Shown: positions 8,113 to 16,007, counted from the first letter of the stretch. The stretch is 16,727 nucleotides of DNA from Bacteroidales bacterium (GCA_029938505.1 JAOZUV010000010.1:1-16727), one strand, 5' to 3'. Notes: generated from the sequence alone by a model not told the origin. A program made the numbers and translations.

Positions 8113-8142
8113 TTTGAAGATTTCAGCGTTTCCTTATATTTG
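8113..8142 (+). promoter_or_regulatory. Candidate Bacteroidota-type promoter for the wzx-wzz-ligase operon
   Basis: TTTG (8113-8116), an 18-base spacer, then TATATTTG (8135-8142) match the Bacteroidota -33/-7 consensus without mismatch. The site lies 46 bp before the flippase ATG, in the divergent region shared with the glycosyltransferase. I see no equally good promoter on the opposite strand; GATATTTG (8103-8096) is a one-mismatch -7 candidate only. Confidence 0.6.
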
Positions 8143-8188
8143 ACATATCTAGCACCATTTATTGTAAATTTATTATCTGAATTTCCTG

Positions 8189-9667
8189 ATGCAAAAAAAA
8201 TTCCTTCTAAATTTAATTTTGTTGCTTGGCTTAAATCTTCTGATTAAGCCTTTTTGGATATTTGGGATAGATCGTACTGTTCAGAATGTAGTGGGATCCG
8301 AAAACTATGGCTTCTATTTCGCTATCTTAAATTTCTCATTTCTATTTAATGTCATCCTTGATTTGGGGATTAGTAATTTTAATGGTCGAAATATAGCCAG
8401 ACACAGCCAACTTCTTAGAAAATATTTTTCAGGAATATTGGTAATGAAAATGATTTTGGCCTTGGCGTATGGTTTATTCATTTTATTGCTCGGGTATATT
8501 ATTGGTTACGATGAATCGCAATTATATTTGTTAAAGTGGGTGGCTTTTAATCAGGTTTTACTATCGTTTATCATATACCTGAGATCAAATATTTCGGGTT
8601 TGTTGATGCTGAAAACGGATAGTTTTATTTCTGTTCTTGATCGTTTTTTTATGATAGCTATCTGTAGTTATCTCTTGTGGGGAAGAGTATCTGGCGATCC
8701 TTTTCAAATTGAATGGTTTGTTTATGCTCAAACAACGGCATATATGGCTACTGCAATCATTGCTTTTTTGGTAGTGATTAAAAAATCTGGATTTATAAAA
8801 CTTCGGTGGGATAGAGTATTTTTAAGCTTACTGATAAAACAAAGTTATCCATTTGCACTATTGGTCTTATTGATGAGTATTTATGGTAGGGTTGATGCTG
8901 TTTTTATTGAGCGCTTATTGGGTGGTGATTTGGGGGAATTGCAATCAGGAATTTTTGCGAAAGCGTTTAGAATTTGTGATGCTGGGAATAATTTTGCCCT
9001 TTTGTTTGGAGTTTTATTACTCCCTATTTTTTCGAGGATGATAAAACAAAAGGAGAGTGTTGCTTCATTGGTAAAACTTTCATTTTCCATCATATTTGTG
9101 GGATCAGTAACTGTTGCGATATGCTCTTATTTCTTTAATTTAGAAATTATGGAATTGCTGTATACTAAACATGAGAGCGAAACAGAATTATTATTTCAGC
9201 AACGACTTATGCAAGCAGCCAATGTTTATCGCATACTCATTTTTAGTTTTGTTGCTGTTTCGGCAAATTATATTTTCAGCACTTTATTAACCGCTAATGG
9301 CAATCTAAAACAGTTAAATATTATTGCCTCTTTAGCCGTGGTGTTGAGTGTGGTTCTAAACCTAATTTTAGTTCCCGACTATTTTGCAGTAGGATCGGCT
9401 ATTGCTAGTTTGGTTGCCCAAGCTTTTACAGCCATTTTATTGATCTTTTATGCAAGTAAATTTTTCAAATTTAGATTCAATCATAAATTTTTGCTAAGTC
9501 TTTTGGGCTTTGTTTTAGGACTTATTTTATTCAATATTCTTATAAAAGAAATTCAAATTAATTGGTTATATCAATTTTCAATAATGTTAATTTGTGCATT
9601 AATTTTGGCATTTATTTTACGGTTGTTTAGCCTTCGATCGCTTATTAGCTTTATTCGAAATGCTTAG
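8189..9667 (+). CDS. Wzx-type polysaccharide flippase (MOP superfamily)
   Basis: A 492-residue integral membrane protein with about twelve to fourteen hydrophobic spans. It resembles polysaccharide-biosynthesis flippases that move lipid-linked repeat units across the inner membrane. The N-terminal block is typical: a long first span, then RTVQNVVGSENYGFYFAILN (29-48), whose VGSENYGFY section is characteristic, followed by a second span. The middle contains VDAVFIERLLGGDLGELQSG, similar to the loop before the second six-helix half (GxYsaA-like region) of these transporters. Length is normal. It opens a plus-strand operon that continues with a chain-length regulator and a ligase. It ends in TAG. 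I give no gene symbol because substrate specificity cannot be read from sequence. Confidence 0.88.
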   Translation: MQKKFLLNLILLLGLNLLIKPFWIFGIDRTVQNVVGSENYGFYFAILNFSFLFNVILDLGISNFNGRNIARHSQLLRKYFSGILVMKMILALAYGLFILLLGYIIGYDESQLYLLKWVAFNQVLLSFIIYLRSNISGLLMLKTDSFISVLDRFFMIAICSYLLWGRVSGDPFQIEWFVYAQTTAYMATAIIAFLVVIKKSGFIKLRWDRVFLSLLIKQSYPFALLVLLMSIYGRVDAVFIERLLGGDLGELQSGIFAKAFRICDAGNNFALLFGVLLLPIFSRMIKQKESVASLVKLSFSIIFVGSVTVAICSYFFNLEIMELLYTKHESETELLFQQRLMQAANVYRILIFSFVAVSANYIFSTLLTANGNLKQLNIIASLAVVLSVVLNLILVPDYFAVGSAIASLVAQAFTAILLIFYASKFFKFRFNHKFLLSLLGFVLGLILFNILIKEIQINWLYQFSIMLICALILAFILRLFSLRSLISFIRNA

Positions 9668-9694
9668 GCAATTATAAATAAATAAATTTCAAGA

Positions 9695-9724
9695 TTTGCT
9701 TAAAATCAAATTTTCCTAACTTTA
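9695..9724 (+). promoter_or_regulatory. Possible secondary promoter before the chain-length regulator gene
   Basis: TTTG (9695-9698), an 18-base spacer and TAACTTTA (9717-9724) lie 29 bp before the wzz-type gene. The last base of the -7 box departs from the TAnnTTTG consensus. The spacing is identical to that of the site at 8113-8142. The 85-bp gap in which it lies is longer than needed for simple co-translation. Confidence 0.4.
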
Positions 9725-9752
9725 TCACGAATTCAACACCAAAAACTAGATT

Positions 9753-10784
9753 ATGGATGCAAGCTCAAAACAGGAGTCTCTTTTTAATTCCTTAGATTTA
9801 ATTCGATTTGTTATAAGATGGAAATGGGTATTGTTGGCTGTTTTTATTTTCTCAGCTATAGCTGCTGCTATTTTTTCATCTACATATTTTATTAGTCCAC
9901 TGTATAAGTCAGAGGTGATAATGTATCCATCTACTTCGAACTCGATTTCTCGGACTTTAGTGAGTAATAATTCGACGAGCAATGATTTACTAAAATTTGG
10001 AGAAGAAGAACAAACAGAACAAATGCTCCAGCTATTAAATTCAAATTTGATAAAGGATCGTATTATTGCGAAATATGACCTTTTAAGCCACTATGGAATT
10101 CAAAAGGATTCGCGTTATCATATGACACAATTATATAAAGAATACGAGAGTAATTTTAAATTTTCACGTACCGAATATATGGCTGTTCAGATTATCGTTT
10201 GGGATGAAGATCCGAAAATGGCTGCAGATATGGCAAATGATATTGTAACCCTAGTGGACTCTATAAAAACATTTATTCAAAAAAAACGAGCAGTGAAAGG
10301 CTATGAAATTGTTGAGAAGGAATATAATGTTTTGCTGAACGAAATGAAAATCAAGGAAGATTCATTAACTGGCTTGCGAAAGTTGGGGATTCATGATTAT
10401 GAAACCCAAGCAGAGATGATTAATCAGCAGTTAGCAATTGAATTAGCAGCAGGGAATTTATCGGCGGTAAAAAGATTAGAAGAACGATTGGATGTGTTAG
10501 CAGAATATGGGACAGCCTATGTTTCGCTTCGTGAAGGAGTACAATATGATATTGGACAATTAAGTACATTGAAGTCGAAACTCAATGAAGCTAGAATTGA
10601 TGCACAAGAAGTTCTTCCTCAAAATTTCATTGTAAATAAGGCTTTTAAAGCAGAGAAAAAATCATATCCCGTTCGTTGGTTGATTGTTGTTTTAAGTTGT
10701 TTTTCGGCTACTTTACTGAGCTTTATTATTCTACTTTTTATCGAACAACTTTCAAAAATAGATTTGACAATTAAAGAAAATTAA
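9753..10784 (+). CDS. Wzz-type polysaccharide chain-length determinant
   Basis: A 343-residue inner-membrane protein with the classical Wzz layout: a short cytoplasmic N-terminus, transmembrane segment one at about residues 25-47, a large periplasmic part, and transmembrane segment two at about 308-331. The first periplasmic block (SPLYKSEVIMYPS, residues 48-60) is the usual Wzz N-terminal strand region. Residues about 178-285 are rich in charged heptads and probably form the coiled-coil arm. Before the second span lies KSYPVRW, a reduced form of the proline-rich motif. There is no fused tyrosine-kinase domain, so it belongs to the type that sets polymer length with a separate polymerase. The ligase/polymerase gene follows after 5 bp. 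Confidence 0.9.
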   Translation: MDASSKQESLFNSLDLIRFVIRWKWVLLAVFIFSAIAAAIFSSTYFISPLYKSEVIMYPSTSNSISRTLVSNNSTSNDLLKFGEEEQTEQMLQLLNSNLIKDRIIAKYDLLSHYGIQKDSRYHMTQLYKEYESNFKFSRTEYMAVQIIVWDEDPKMAADMANDIVTLVDSIKTFIQKKRAVKGYEIVEKEYNVLLNEMKIKEDSLTGLRKLGIHDYETQAEMINQQLAIELAAGNLSAVKRLEERLDVLAEYGTAYVSLREGVQYDIGQLSTLKSKLNEARIDAQEVLPQNFIVNKAFKAEKKSYPVRWLIVVLSCFSATLLSFIILLFIEQLSKIDLTIKEN

Positions 10785-10789
10785 TTGTT

Positions 10790-12238
10790 TTGCTAACTCT
10801 TTTTCGGAAATATAAAACCTTGCTTATAATTTTCAGTAGCCTTATTTATGCGCTGGTGAATTTGTTTTTAATTATTGAATTTGGGTTTTATTGGGGACTC
10901 GCTTTTCCACTGCTTCTAGTAGTCATTTATTTCTACATCTTTTCGTATGATAAAATCCTTTTCTTAATTCTATTCTCTACACCATTTGCAATTAATTTTA
11001 TTAATTCCCAAATTGGTTATGGGATTTCAATACCCACCGAACCATTATTGGCTGGACTTGTACTACTTTTTATTCTGCGACTTTTCTCAAATTATGCCTA
11101 TGATAAAAGAATTTTAAAACATCCTGTAAGTCTCATTATTATGGCTTCATTACTTTGGATGTTTATAACATCTATTAGTTCTGAATACCTCGTCGTTTCA
11201 TTAAAATATTTTTTTTCCAGACTATGGTTTGTGATTCCATTTTATTTTATGCTAATCCCTTTATTCAAGGATAGCAAGTATATTAAAGCATTTTTTTGGG
11301 TGTATGCAATTCCTTTAGTTGGAGTTATTATTTATACCATTTATCGACATTATACTTGGGGATTTGGGGAGGAAACTGCCCATTGGGTGATGAGCCCTTT
11401 TTATAATGACCATACCGCTTATGGCGCAGCATTAGCTTTGTTTATTCCTGTTTTTGCCCAAATTAGTTTTCGAAAAAAAAATAATTTCAGAATTCGATAT
11501 GCAGCTTTAACAATATTTGTAATACTTCTTATAGCTATTGTTTTATCATTTAGTCGTGCCGCATGGTTAAGTGTTTGTGCTGCATTTGTAGTATTCTTAT
11601 TAGTAAAATTTAAAGTAAAATTTAGATGGGTTTTGCTGATGTGTATTATACTGATGAGTGTTTTATTTAGCTTTCAAAATGAATTGGTTTATGTGTTGGA
11701 GAGGAATAAACAAGAGTCTTCAGAAAATATGGTTGAGCATGTTAAATCGATGTCAAATATCTCATCAGATGCCTCAAATCTCGAACGAATTAATCGTTGG
11801 AAATCAGCCTCCCGACTATTTAAAGAACGACCAATATTGGGGTGGGGACCAGGAACTTATCAGTTTGTTTATGCTCCATATCAGAAAGCAAAAGAAAAAA
11901 CACAAATAAGTACTAATGCAGGGAATATGGGAAGTGTTCATAGTGAGTTTTTAAGTCCACTTGCTGAGATGGGGATATTGGGTTTGTTGTTTGTAATTCT
12001 GCTTTTGATTTATGTATTTAAAATGGGTCTTGATTTTTATAAACACTGTCAGAATAGAGAATTAAAAATGTTAAGTCTTGTTTCTGTCTTGGGTCTGGTT
12101 ACTTATTTTACTCACGGTTTATTGAATAATTTCTTGGAAACAGATAAACTAGCACTTCCAGTTTTTGGTTTTATTGCTATTATTGTAGCCCTCGATTTAT
12201 ACCATAAAAAAAATCCGGATTCTGAAACCCGGATTTAG
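10790..12238 (+). CDS. O-antigen ligase/polymerase family protein (Wzy_C domain)
   Basis: A 482-residue multi-spanning membrane protein of the WaaL/Wzy family, which either polymerises repeat units or transfers finished polymer to lipid A-core on the periplasmic side. Signature pieces are LSFSRAAWL (252-260), RWKSASRLFKERPILGWGPG (336-355) and VHSEFLSPLAEMGILG (383-398), the last with the conserved histidine H384. The frame appears to start with TTG at 10790, 5 bp after the wzz-type stop. No in-frame ATG occurs until residue 118, which would remove several spans. The last codons (about KNPDSETRI) coincide with the hairpin that terminates the opposing operon. The stop is TAG. Ligase and polymerase cannot be separated by sequence here. 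Confidence 0.88.
   Translation: MLTLFRKYKTLLIIFSSLIYALVNLFLIIEFGFYWGLAFPLLLVVIYFYIFSYDKILFLILFSTPFAINFINSQIGYGISIPTEPLLAGLVLLFILRLFSNYAYDKRILKHPVSLIIMASLLWMFITSISSEYLVVSLKYFFSRLWFVIPFYFMLIPLFKDSKYIKAFFWVYAIPLVGVIIYTIYRHYTWGFGEETAHWVMSPFYNDHTAYGAALALFIPVFAQISFRKKNNFRIRYAALTIFVILLIAIVLSFSRAAWLSVCAAFVVFLLVKFKVKFRWVLLMCIILMSVLFSFQNELVYVLERNKQESSENMVEHVKSMSNISSDASNLERINRWKSASRLFKERPILGWGPGTYQFVYAPYQKAKEKTQISTNAGNMGSVHSEFLSPLAEMGILGLLFVILLLIYVFKMGLDFYKHCQNRELKMLSLVSVLGLVTYFTHGLLNNFLETDKLALPVFGFIAIIVALDLYHKKNPDSETRI
12206..12236 (-). terminator. Intrinsic terminator of the lipid A operon
   Basis: On the minus strand AAATCCGG (12236-12229) and CCGGATTT (12218-12211) pair perfectly around a 10-base loop, and the T-run continues to 12206 (eight T in all, 12213-12206). 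It lies 14 bp or more beyond the lpxD-like stop at 12250. The element is inside the coding end of the convergent ligase gene. On the plus strand the stem is followed by AGTATTTATT, a weak T-tract, so it may act partly in both directions. Confidence 0.75.
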
Positions 12239-12249
12239 TATTTATTCAA

Positions 12250-13176
12250 TTATAAATCTTCAATTATTTCAGGCAACTTCCTGATGGCTGCTAATTCCCG
12301 CCATTTTTTACGAGCTTCAATAGCTGGTGCACCAAAATAAGTTTTTCCACCTTCTAATGACTTACCAACGCCGGAAGTTGCTAAAACTACAGCTCCTTTT
12401 CCAATAACAAGATCTTTGTTTACGGCAACTACGCCCCATAAAATTACGTCATCTTCAATGCGTGTAACTCCTGCAATGGCAGCATGTGCACCAATCAAAC
12501 AATTTTTTCCTATATAAGTGTCATGTCCTATTTGCGAATGATTGTCCATTTTGGTTCCATCTGATATAATGGTATCCCCAGAAACTCCTTTGTCGATAGC
12601 ACATAAAGCACCAATTTCAACATTATTCCCAATCATAACACGACCGCATGATTCCATTTTATGGTAACCATCCTGGCGCCTTTGGAAGTAATAGGCATCT
12701 GCACCTAAAACAGCATTGGAGTGAATAATCACATTATCACCAATAACCGTATGATCGTAAATACATACGTTTGCATGAATAATGCAATTTCTCCCGATGC
12801 TAACATTATTGCCAATAAAGGCTCCAGCTTGAATAATTGTTCCTTTGCCAATAAGAGCTGATTCGCTGACATTAATATTTGATGGTACAAAAGGCCTAAA
12901 TTTTTTAGCCAATGTTACATAATCCGTGAAAGGATCTTCTGAAATTAGAAGTGCTTTCCCGTTCGGACATTCAACCTCCTTATTAATTAAAATTGTTGTT
13001 GCATTTGAGTTTAATGCTTTTTGATAATATTTGGGATGATCAACAAATGTTAGATCACCTGCCTCAACCATATGTATCTCGTTAATTCCTTTAACCTCAA
13101 AATCAGCATTGCCAATATATTTGGCATCTATTATTTCTGAGATTTCCTTCAGCGTGTATGATCTGTCAAATTTCAT
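12250..13176 (-). CDS. LpxD-like acyltransferase paralog (left-handed beta-helix)
   Basis: A 308-residue protein with the two-part LpxD layout. Residues 1-95 form the uridine-binding type N-terminal domain (AGDLTFVDHPKYYQKAL, 39-55). From about 100 to 270 there are hexapeptide repeats of a left-handed beta-helix, then a short C-terminal helix. The family transfers a 3-hydroxyacyl chain from ACP to UDP-3-O-acyl-glucosamine. The histidine matching E. coli LpxD H239 is present (QIGHDTYIG, H218), but the GHxxIG histidine matching H276 is replaced (NKDLVIG, D255), and the GGDGFGFA motif reads GADAYYF. It lies 5 bp after efp, apart from the standard lpxD at the right edge, so it is the divergent second copy found in many Bacteroidota. 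The true substrate is unknown. Confidence 0.85.
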   Translation of the reverse strand: MKFDRSYTLKEISEIIDAKYIGNADFEVKGINEIHMVEAGDLTFVDHPKYYQKALNSNATTILINKEVECPNGKALLISEDPFTDYVTLAKKFRPFVPSNINVSESALIGKGTIIQAGAFIGNNVSIGRNCIIHANVCIYDHTVIGDNVIIHSNAVLGADAYYFQRRQDGYHKMESCGRVMIGNNVEIGALCAIDKGVSGDTIISDGTKMDNHSQIGHDTYIGKNCLIGAHAAIAGVTRIEDDVILWGVVAVNKDLVIGKGAVVLATSGVGKSLEGGKTYFGAPAIEARKKWRELAAIRKLPEIIEDL

Positions 13177-13181
13177 TCTGT

Positions 13182-13745
13182 TTATTTAACTCTTTCTGAA
13201 TATTGATTTGTACGAGTATCAACTTTGATGCGATCTCCAGTGTTAATAAACAAAGGAACTTTTACAACACCCCCAGTTTCAAGAGTAGCATCTTTAAATG
13301 TATTTGTAGCTGTATTTCCTTTTTCACCTGGTTCAGTATAAGTTACTTCAAGCTCAACATAAGCAGGCATGTCGCAACTCAAGTAAGTCTCGGTTTCGGC
13401 ATGTGTTAATATTTCAACTGTTTGACCTTCTTTTAAAAGACCTGGAGCTGGGATTAAATCTTTATCTACAAATGTTTGTTCATAGGTTTCAGTATTCATG
13501 AAATGATAAATGTCACCTTCATTATATAAGTATTGATATGTTCTTCTTTCTACACGTTGAGTATTTATTTTTACTCCAGCTGTAAATGTATTAGGAATGA
13601 CTTTTCCTGTTTTTAAATTTCTAAGTTTTGTACGGACAAATGCTGGTCCTTTTCCTGGTTTTACATGTTGAAACTCAACGATTGAATACAAATCTCCATT
13701 GAATTCGATACAAAGCCCATTTTTAAAATCTGATGTTGATGCCAT
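13182..13745 (-). CDS. efp: Translation elongation factor P
   Basis: EF-P binds between the P and E sites of the ribosome and relieves stalling at consecutive prolines. The protein is 187 residues from ATG 13745 (MASTSDFKNG), the normal length. The frame stays open upstream to 13970, but those 75 codons overlap lpxA in another frame and do not resemble EF-P, so the internal ATG is right. The three domains are intact: an N-terminal KOW-like domain with the loop HVKPGKGPAF, whose K32 corresponds to the modified lysine of other bacteria; a middle OB domain; and a C-terminal OB domain ending with TGDRIKVDTRTNQYSERVK. It lies 28 bp after lpxA and 5 bp before the lpxD-like gene, in the lipid A operon as usual for this phylum. 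Confidence 0.97.
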   Translation of the reverse strand: MASTSDFKNGLCIEFNGDLYSIVEFQHVKPGKGPAFVRTKLRNLKTGKVIPNTFTAGVKINTQRVERRTYQYLYNEGDIYHFMNTETYEQTFVDKDLIPAPGLLKEGQTVEILTHAETETYLSCDMPAYVELEVTYTEPGEKGNTATNTFKDATLETGGVVKVPLFINTGDRIKVDTRTNQYSERVK

Positions 13746-13773
13746 ATAGTTGGTATATAAAATATTTGTTTTT

Positions 13774-14562
13774 TTAAATATTGTTTCTTGTATAGCCACG
13801 CATAATACCGCGGGTTGAGCGTGCAATAAAATACAGGATATCATCTCTTTCAGGTGTTGCAGGGCAATCAGCTTCGATGATAGCAACTGCTTGAGATACA
13901 TTATTTCCTTTGATATAAATTGTGCGGTAAATGTCCTGAATGGCGTTAATTTGGTCATTGGTAAAACCACGGCGACGTAAACCTATTGAATTTACACCAA
14001 CATATGAAAGAGGCTCGCGAGCAGCTTTTGTAAATGGAGGTACATCTTTACGTGCCAATCCACCGCCACCAACCATCGCATGTGTTCCAATTTGTACAAA
14101 TTGGTGAATAGCTGCCATTCCTCCGATTACAGCCCAATCATCAATTGTGATATGACCTGCAAGTGTAGCAGCATTGGCTAAAATCACATTATTCCCAATT
14201 ATACAATCGTGAGCAACATGAACATAGGCCATCAATAAGCAATTATTTCCGACTACAGTTTCGTTATTTGCTTTTGTTCCACGGTTTATGGTTACAAACT
14301 CGCGAATAATAGTATTATCACCAATCTTTACAAATGTTTCTTCACCCCTATATTTTAAATCCTGAGGGATAGCTGAAATTACAGCTCCTGGGAAAATACG
14401 GCAATTTTTTCCAATGCGTGCGCCTTCCATAATTGTTACATTGGATCCTATCCAAGTGCCTTCATCAATTTCCACATTTCGTTCAATATTTACGAAAGGT
14501 TCAATCACAACATTACTTGCAATTTTAGCTTGCGGATGGACATATGCTAATGGTTGATTCAT
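13774..14562 (-). CDS. lpxA: Acyl-ACP--UDP-N-acetylglucosamine O-acyltransferase
   Basis: LpxA catalyses the first step of lipid A synthesis, adding a 3-hydroxyacyl chain to O-3 of UDP-GlcNAc in the cytoplasm. At 262 residues it has the usual length. Hexapeptide repeats run from about residue 10 to 170, followed by the helical C-terminal domain (SIGLRRRGFTNDQINAIQ). The catalytic region MAYVHVAHDCIIGN contains H118, matching E. coli H125, and H115, matching H122. GGMAAIHQFVQIG (148-160) is also family-typical. The chain-length ruler position appears to be glycine (GGGG, 165-168), which would permit a long acyl chain. ATG is 18 bp after the fabZ stop, without a visible Shine-Dalgarno sequence; efp follows. 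Confidence 0.97.
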   Translation of the reverse strand: MNQPLAYVHPQAKIASNVVIEPFVNIERNVEIDEGTWIGSNVTIMEGARIGKNCRIFPGAVISAIPQDLKYRGEETFVKIGDNTIIREFVTINRGTKANNETVVGNNCLLMAYVHVAHDCIIGNNVILANAATLAGHITIDDWAVIGGMAAIHQFVQIGTHAMVGGGGLARKDVPPFTKAAREPLSYVGVNSIGLRRRGFTNDQINAIQDIYRTIYIKGNNVSQAVAIIEADCPATPERDDILYFIARSTRGIMRGYTRNNI

Positions 14563-14580
14563 TTTTTTTTGTTTAGATTT

Positions 14581-15057
14581 TTACTTTTCCTTTTTAGTTA
14601 TTATAGCCATCATTTTGGCTTCGATAACAATATTCTCACCAACATAAGCAACTCCTTGCATATGGCAAATTCCTCTACGGATAGGTGAGATCAGTTCCAG
14701 TGAAAAAACGATAGTGTCACCCGGAACAACTTTATGGCGAAATTTTACGTCATCAATTTTGGCAAACAAAGTGATGTAGTCTTGTGGATTATCAACAGAG
14801 CTCATTGCTAATATGCCACCTGTTTGTGCCATGGCTTCGATTTGAATGACACCCGGAAATACAGGTTCACCAGGGAAATGACCAACGAAAAAAGTTTCGT
14901 TCATCGTTACATTTTTTACACCCACAACTTTATTTTCGCTTAATTCCATTATTTTATCGATAAATAAAAATGGAGGACGGTGTGGTAATAATTCTTGAAT
15001 TTGGATTACATCCAAAACAGGCTTTTTGTTAAGATCAAATGGAGGTTTAGTATTCAT
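14581..15057 (-). CDS. fabZ: 3-hydroxyacyl-ACP dehydratase FabZ (unfused)
   Basis: FabZ removes water from 3-hydroxyacyl-ACP in fatty acid synthesis and competes with LpxA and LpxD for the same intermediates. The 158-residue protein has a hot-dog fold with LPHRPPFLFIDKI (24-36), and GHFPGEPVFPGVIQIEAMAQ (59-78), containing catalytic H60 and E74. It starts with ATG two codons after the lpxC stop and in the same frame. In most Bacteroidota these two enzymes form one polypeptide. The first 22 residues (PPFDLNKKPVLDVIQIQ) resemble the linker of the fused protein (pattern P-x-[YF]-D-x-N-x-x-P-x-x-D) rather than a normal stand-alone FabZ start. Translation probably relies on reinitiation after lpxC. 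The stop is TAA. Confidence 0.95.
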   Translation of the reverse strand: MNTKPPFDLNKKPVLDVIQIQELLPHRPPFLFIDKIMELSENKVVGVKNVTMNETFFVGHFPGEPVFPGVIQIEAMAQTGGILAMSSVDNPQDYITLFAKIDDVKFRHKVVPGDTIVFSLELISPIRRGICHMQGVAYVGENIVIEAKMMAIITKKEK

Positions 15058-15063
15058 AGTCTA
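15055..15063 (-). other. In-frame amber junction between lpxC and fabZ
   Basis: Reading the minus strand, the LpxC frame ends AAA TTT TAG (stop at 15063-15061), then ACT (15060-15058), then ATG (15057-15055) of fabZ, all in one frame. Replacing the single TAG by a sense codon would restore a fused LpxC/FabZ protein of 464 residues, the length I recall for the fused enzyme of Bacteroidota. Confidence 0.9.
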
Positions 15064-15975
15064 AAATTTTATTTGTTTTTTGATCAATTTTGCAAACTCA
15101 ATATTCGAGTAATGCCCAGGACGTGAGGCTATAATTTTTCCTTTAATTGGATTTCCAAGCAAAGTCAGATCACCAATTACATCTAGTAATTTATGACGAG
15201 CTGGTTCATTCTCATAGTGGAGTTCAAGGTTATTCAAAATTCCTTCTTCCTTAACGATAACTTTGGGTTTTTGAAATATTCCTGATAAGCGATCGAGTTC
15301 TTCTTGTGATACAAGTCTATTTACAAATACTATTGCATTATCAAGGTTTCCACCTTTAATTAAATTATTGCTTAATAAAAATTCAAGTTCATGTAAAAAT
15401 ACAAATGTTCGACATTTGGCAAACTTCTCCTTGAATTCTGAAATATTATTTAGTTGAGTTTTTTGCTCACCTAAAACTTTTGTTTCGTAATTTATAGTTA
15501 CATCAATATTATAATGATCATCCGGTATTGCTCTGATGGCAATTTTATTTTTAACGTCTGTATAAATTACTTCCGAATCAATGATAATATATTCGCGTTC
15601 TGCATTTTGCTCTTCAATTCCAGCTTCAAGCAATGCTTTTACAAAATAATGAGAACTGCCATCCATAATTGGGCTTTCGTCCTTATCCATTTCAATCAAA
15701 ATATTATCAATGCCAAGACCAGTTAAAGCAGCCAATACATGTTCGGTAGTGTAAATTCGTGCATCGTTTTCTTCCAAAGTAGTGCCGCGTGCAGTATCAA
15801 CAACATTATCAATGTTAGCATGAATAATAGGAGATCCCTTCAAGTCAATACGTTGAAATTTTATGCCAAAATTTTCAGGGGCTGGCTTAAATGTCAGATT
15901 CGCTGTTAAGCCCGTATGTAATCCAGTTCCCGAAACGGTCACAGATTTTTTTAAAGTTTGTTGTTTTTCCGGCAT
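15061..15975 (-). CDS. lpxC: UDP-3-O-acyl-N-acetylglucosamine deacetylase
   Basis: LpxC is the zinc-dependent deacetylase that commits the pathway to lipid A. The protein is 304 residues long, with GLHTG near residue 18-22 and the zinc ligands expected from E. coli: H79 in TTEHVLAALTG, and H261 and D265 in ARHKLLDVIGD. E78 sits beside the first ligand, CRTFVF includes T190, and SRPGH supplies H288, matching the catalytic histidine H265 of E. coli. IDNVVDTARGTTL is also conserved. An insert-like region (about 200-250, with RLVSQEELDRLSGIFQKPKV) is usual for the family. The start at 15975 is followed directly by conserved sequence. The gene ends with TAG in phase with fabZ. A 76-bp gap separates it from lpxD. 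Confidence 0.97.
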   Translation of the reverse strand: MPEKQQTLKKSVTVSGTGLHTGLTANLTFKPAPENFGIKFQRIDLKGSPIIHANIDNVVDTARGTTLEENDARIYTTEHVLAALTGLGIDNILIEMDKDESPIMDGSSHYFVKALLEAGIEEQNAEREYIIIDSEVIYTDVKNKIAIRAIPDDHYNIDVTINYETKVLGEQKTQLNNISEFKEKFAKCRTFVFLHELEFLLSNNLIKGGNLDNAIVFVNRLVSQEELDRLSGIFQKPKVIVKEEGILNNLELHYENEPARHKLLDVIGDLTLLGNPIKGKIIASRPGHYSNIEFAKLIKKQIKF

Positions 15976-16007
15976 AAAGATGTCGAATATATTGGTTTAA
16001 ATCATCG

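Noticed and set aside
8881..9093. Open frames opposite or within known genes (for example here, and at 892-1161, 4260-4463, 11658-11909, 16275-16667)
   Set aside because: They overlap well-supported genes in other frames and show no recognisable domain or independent start context.
13746..13970. Long N-terminal extension of EF-P (75 codons)
   Set aside because: It overlaps lpxA in another frame, has no EF-P-like sequence, and the ATG at 13745 begins the normal protein of 187 residues.
15061..15063. TAG as a globally reassigned codon
   Set aside because: TAG closes at least three other complete genes in the window (4250, 9667 and 12238 ends), each directly before or near the next feature.
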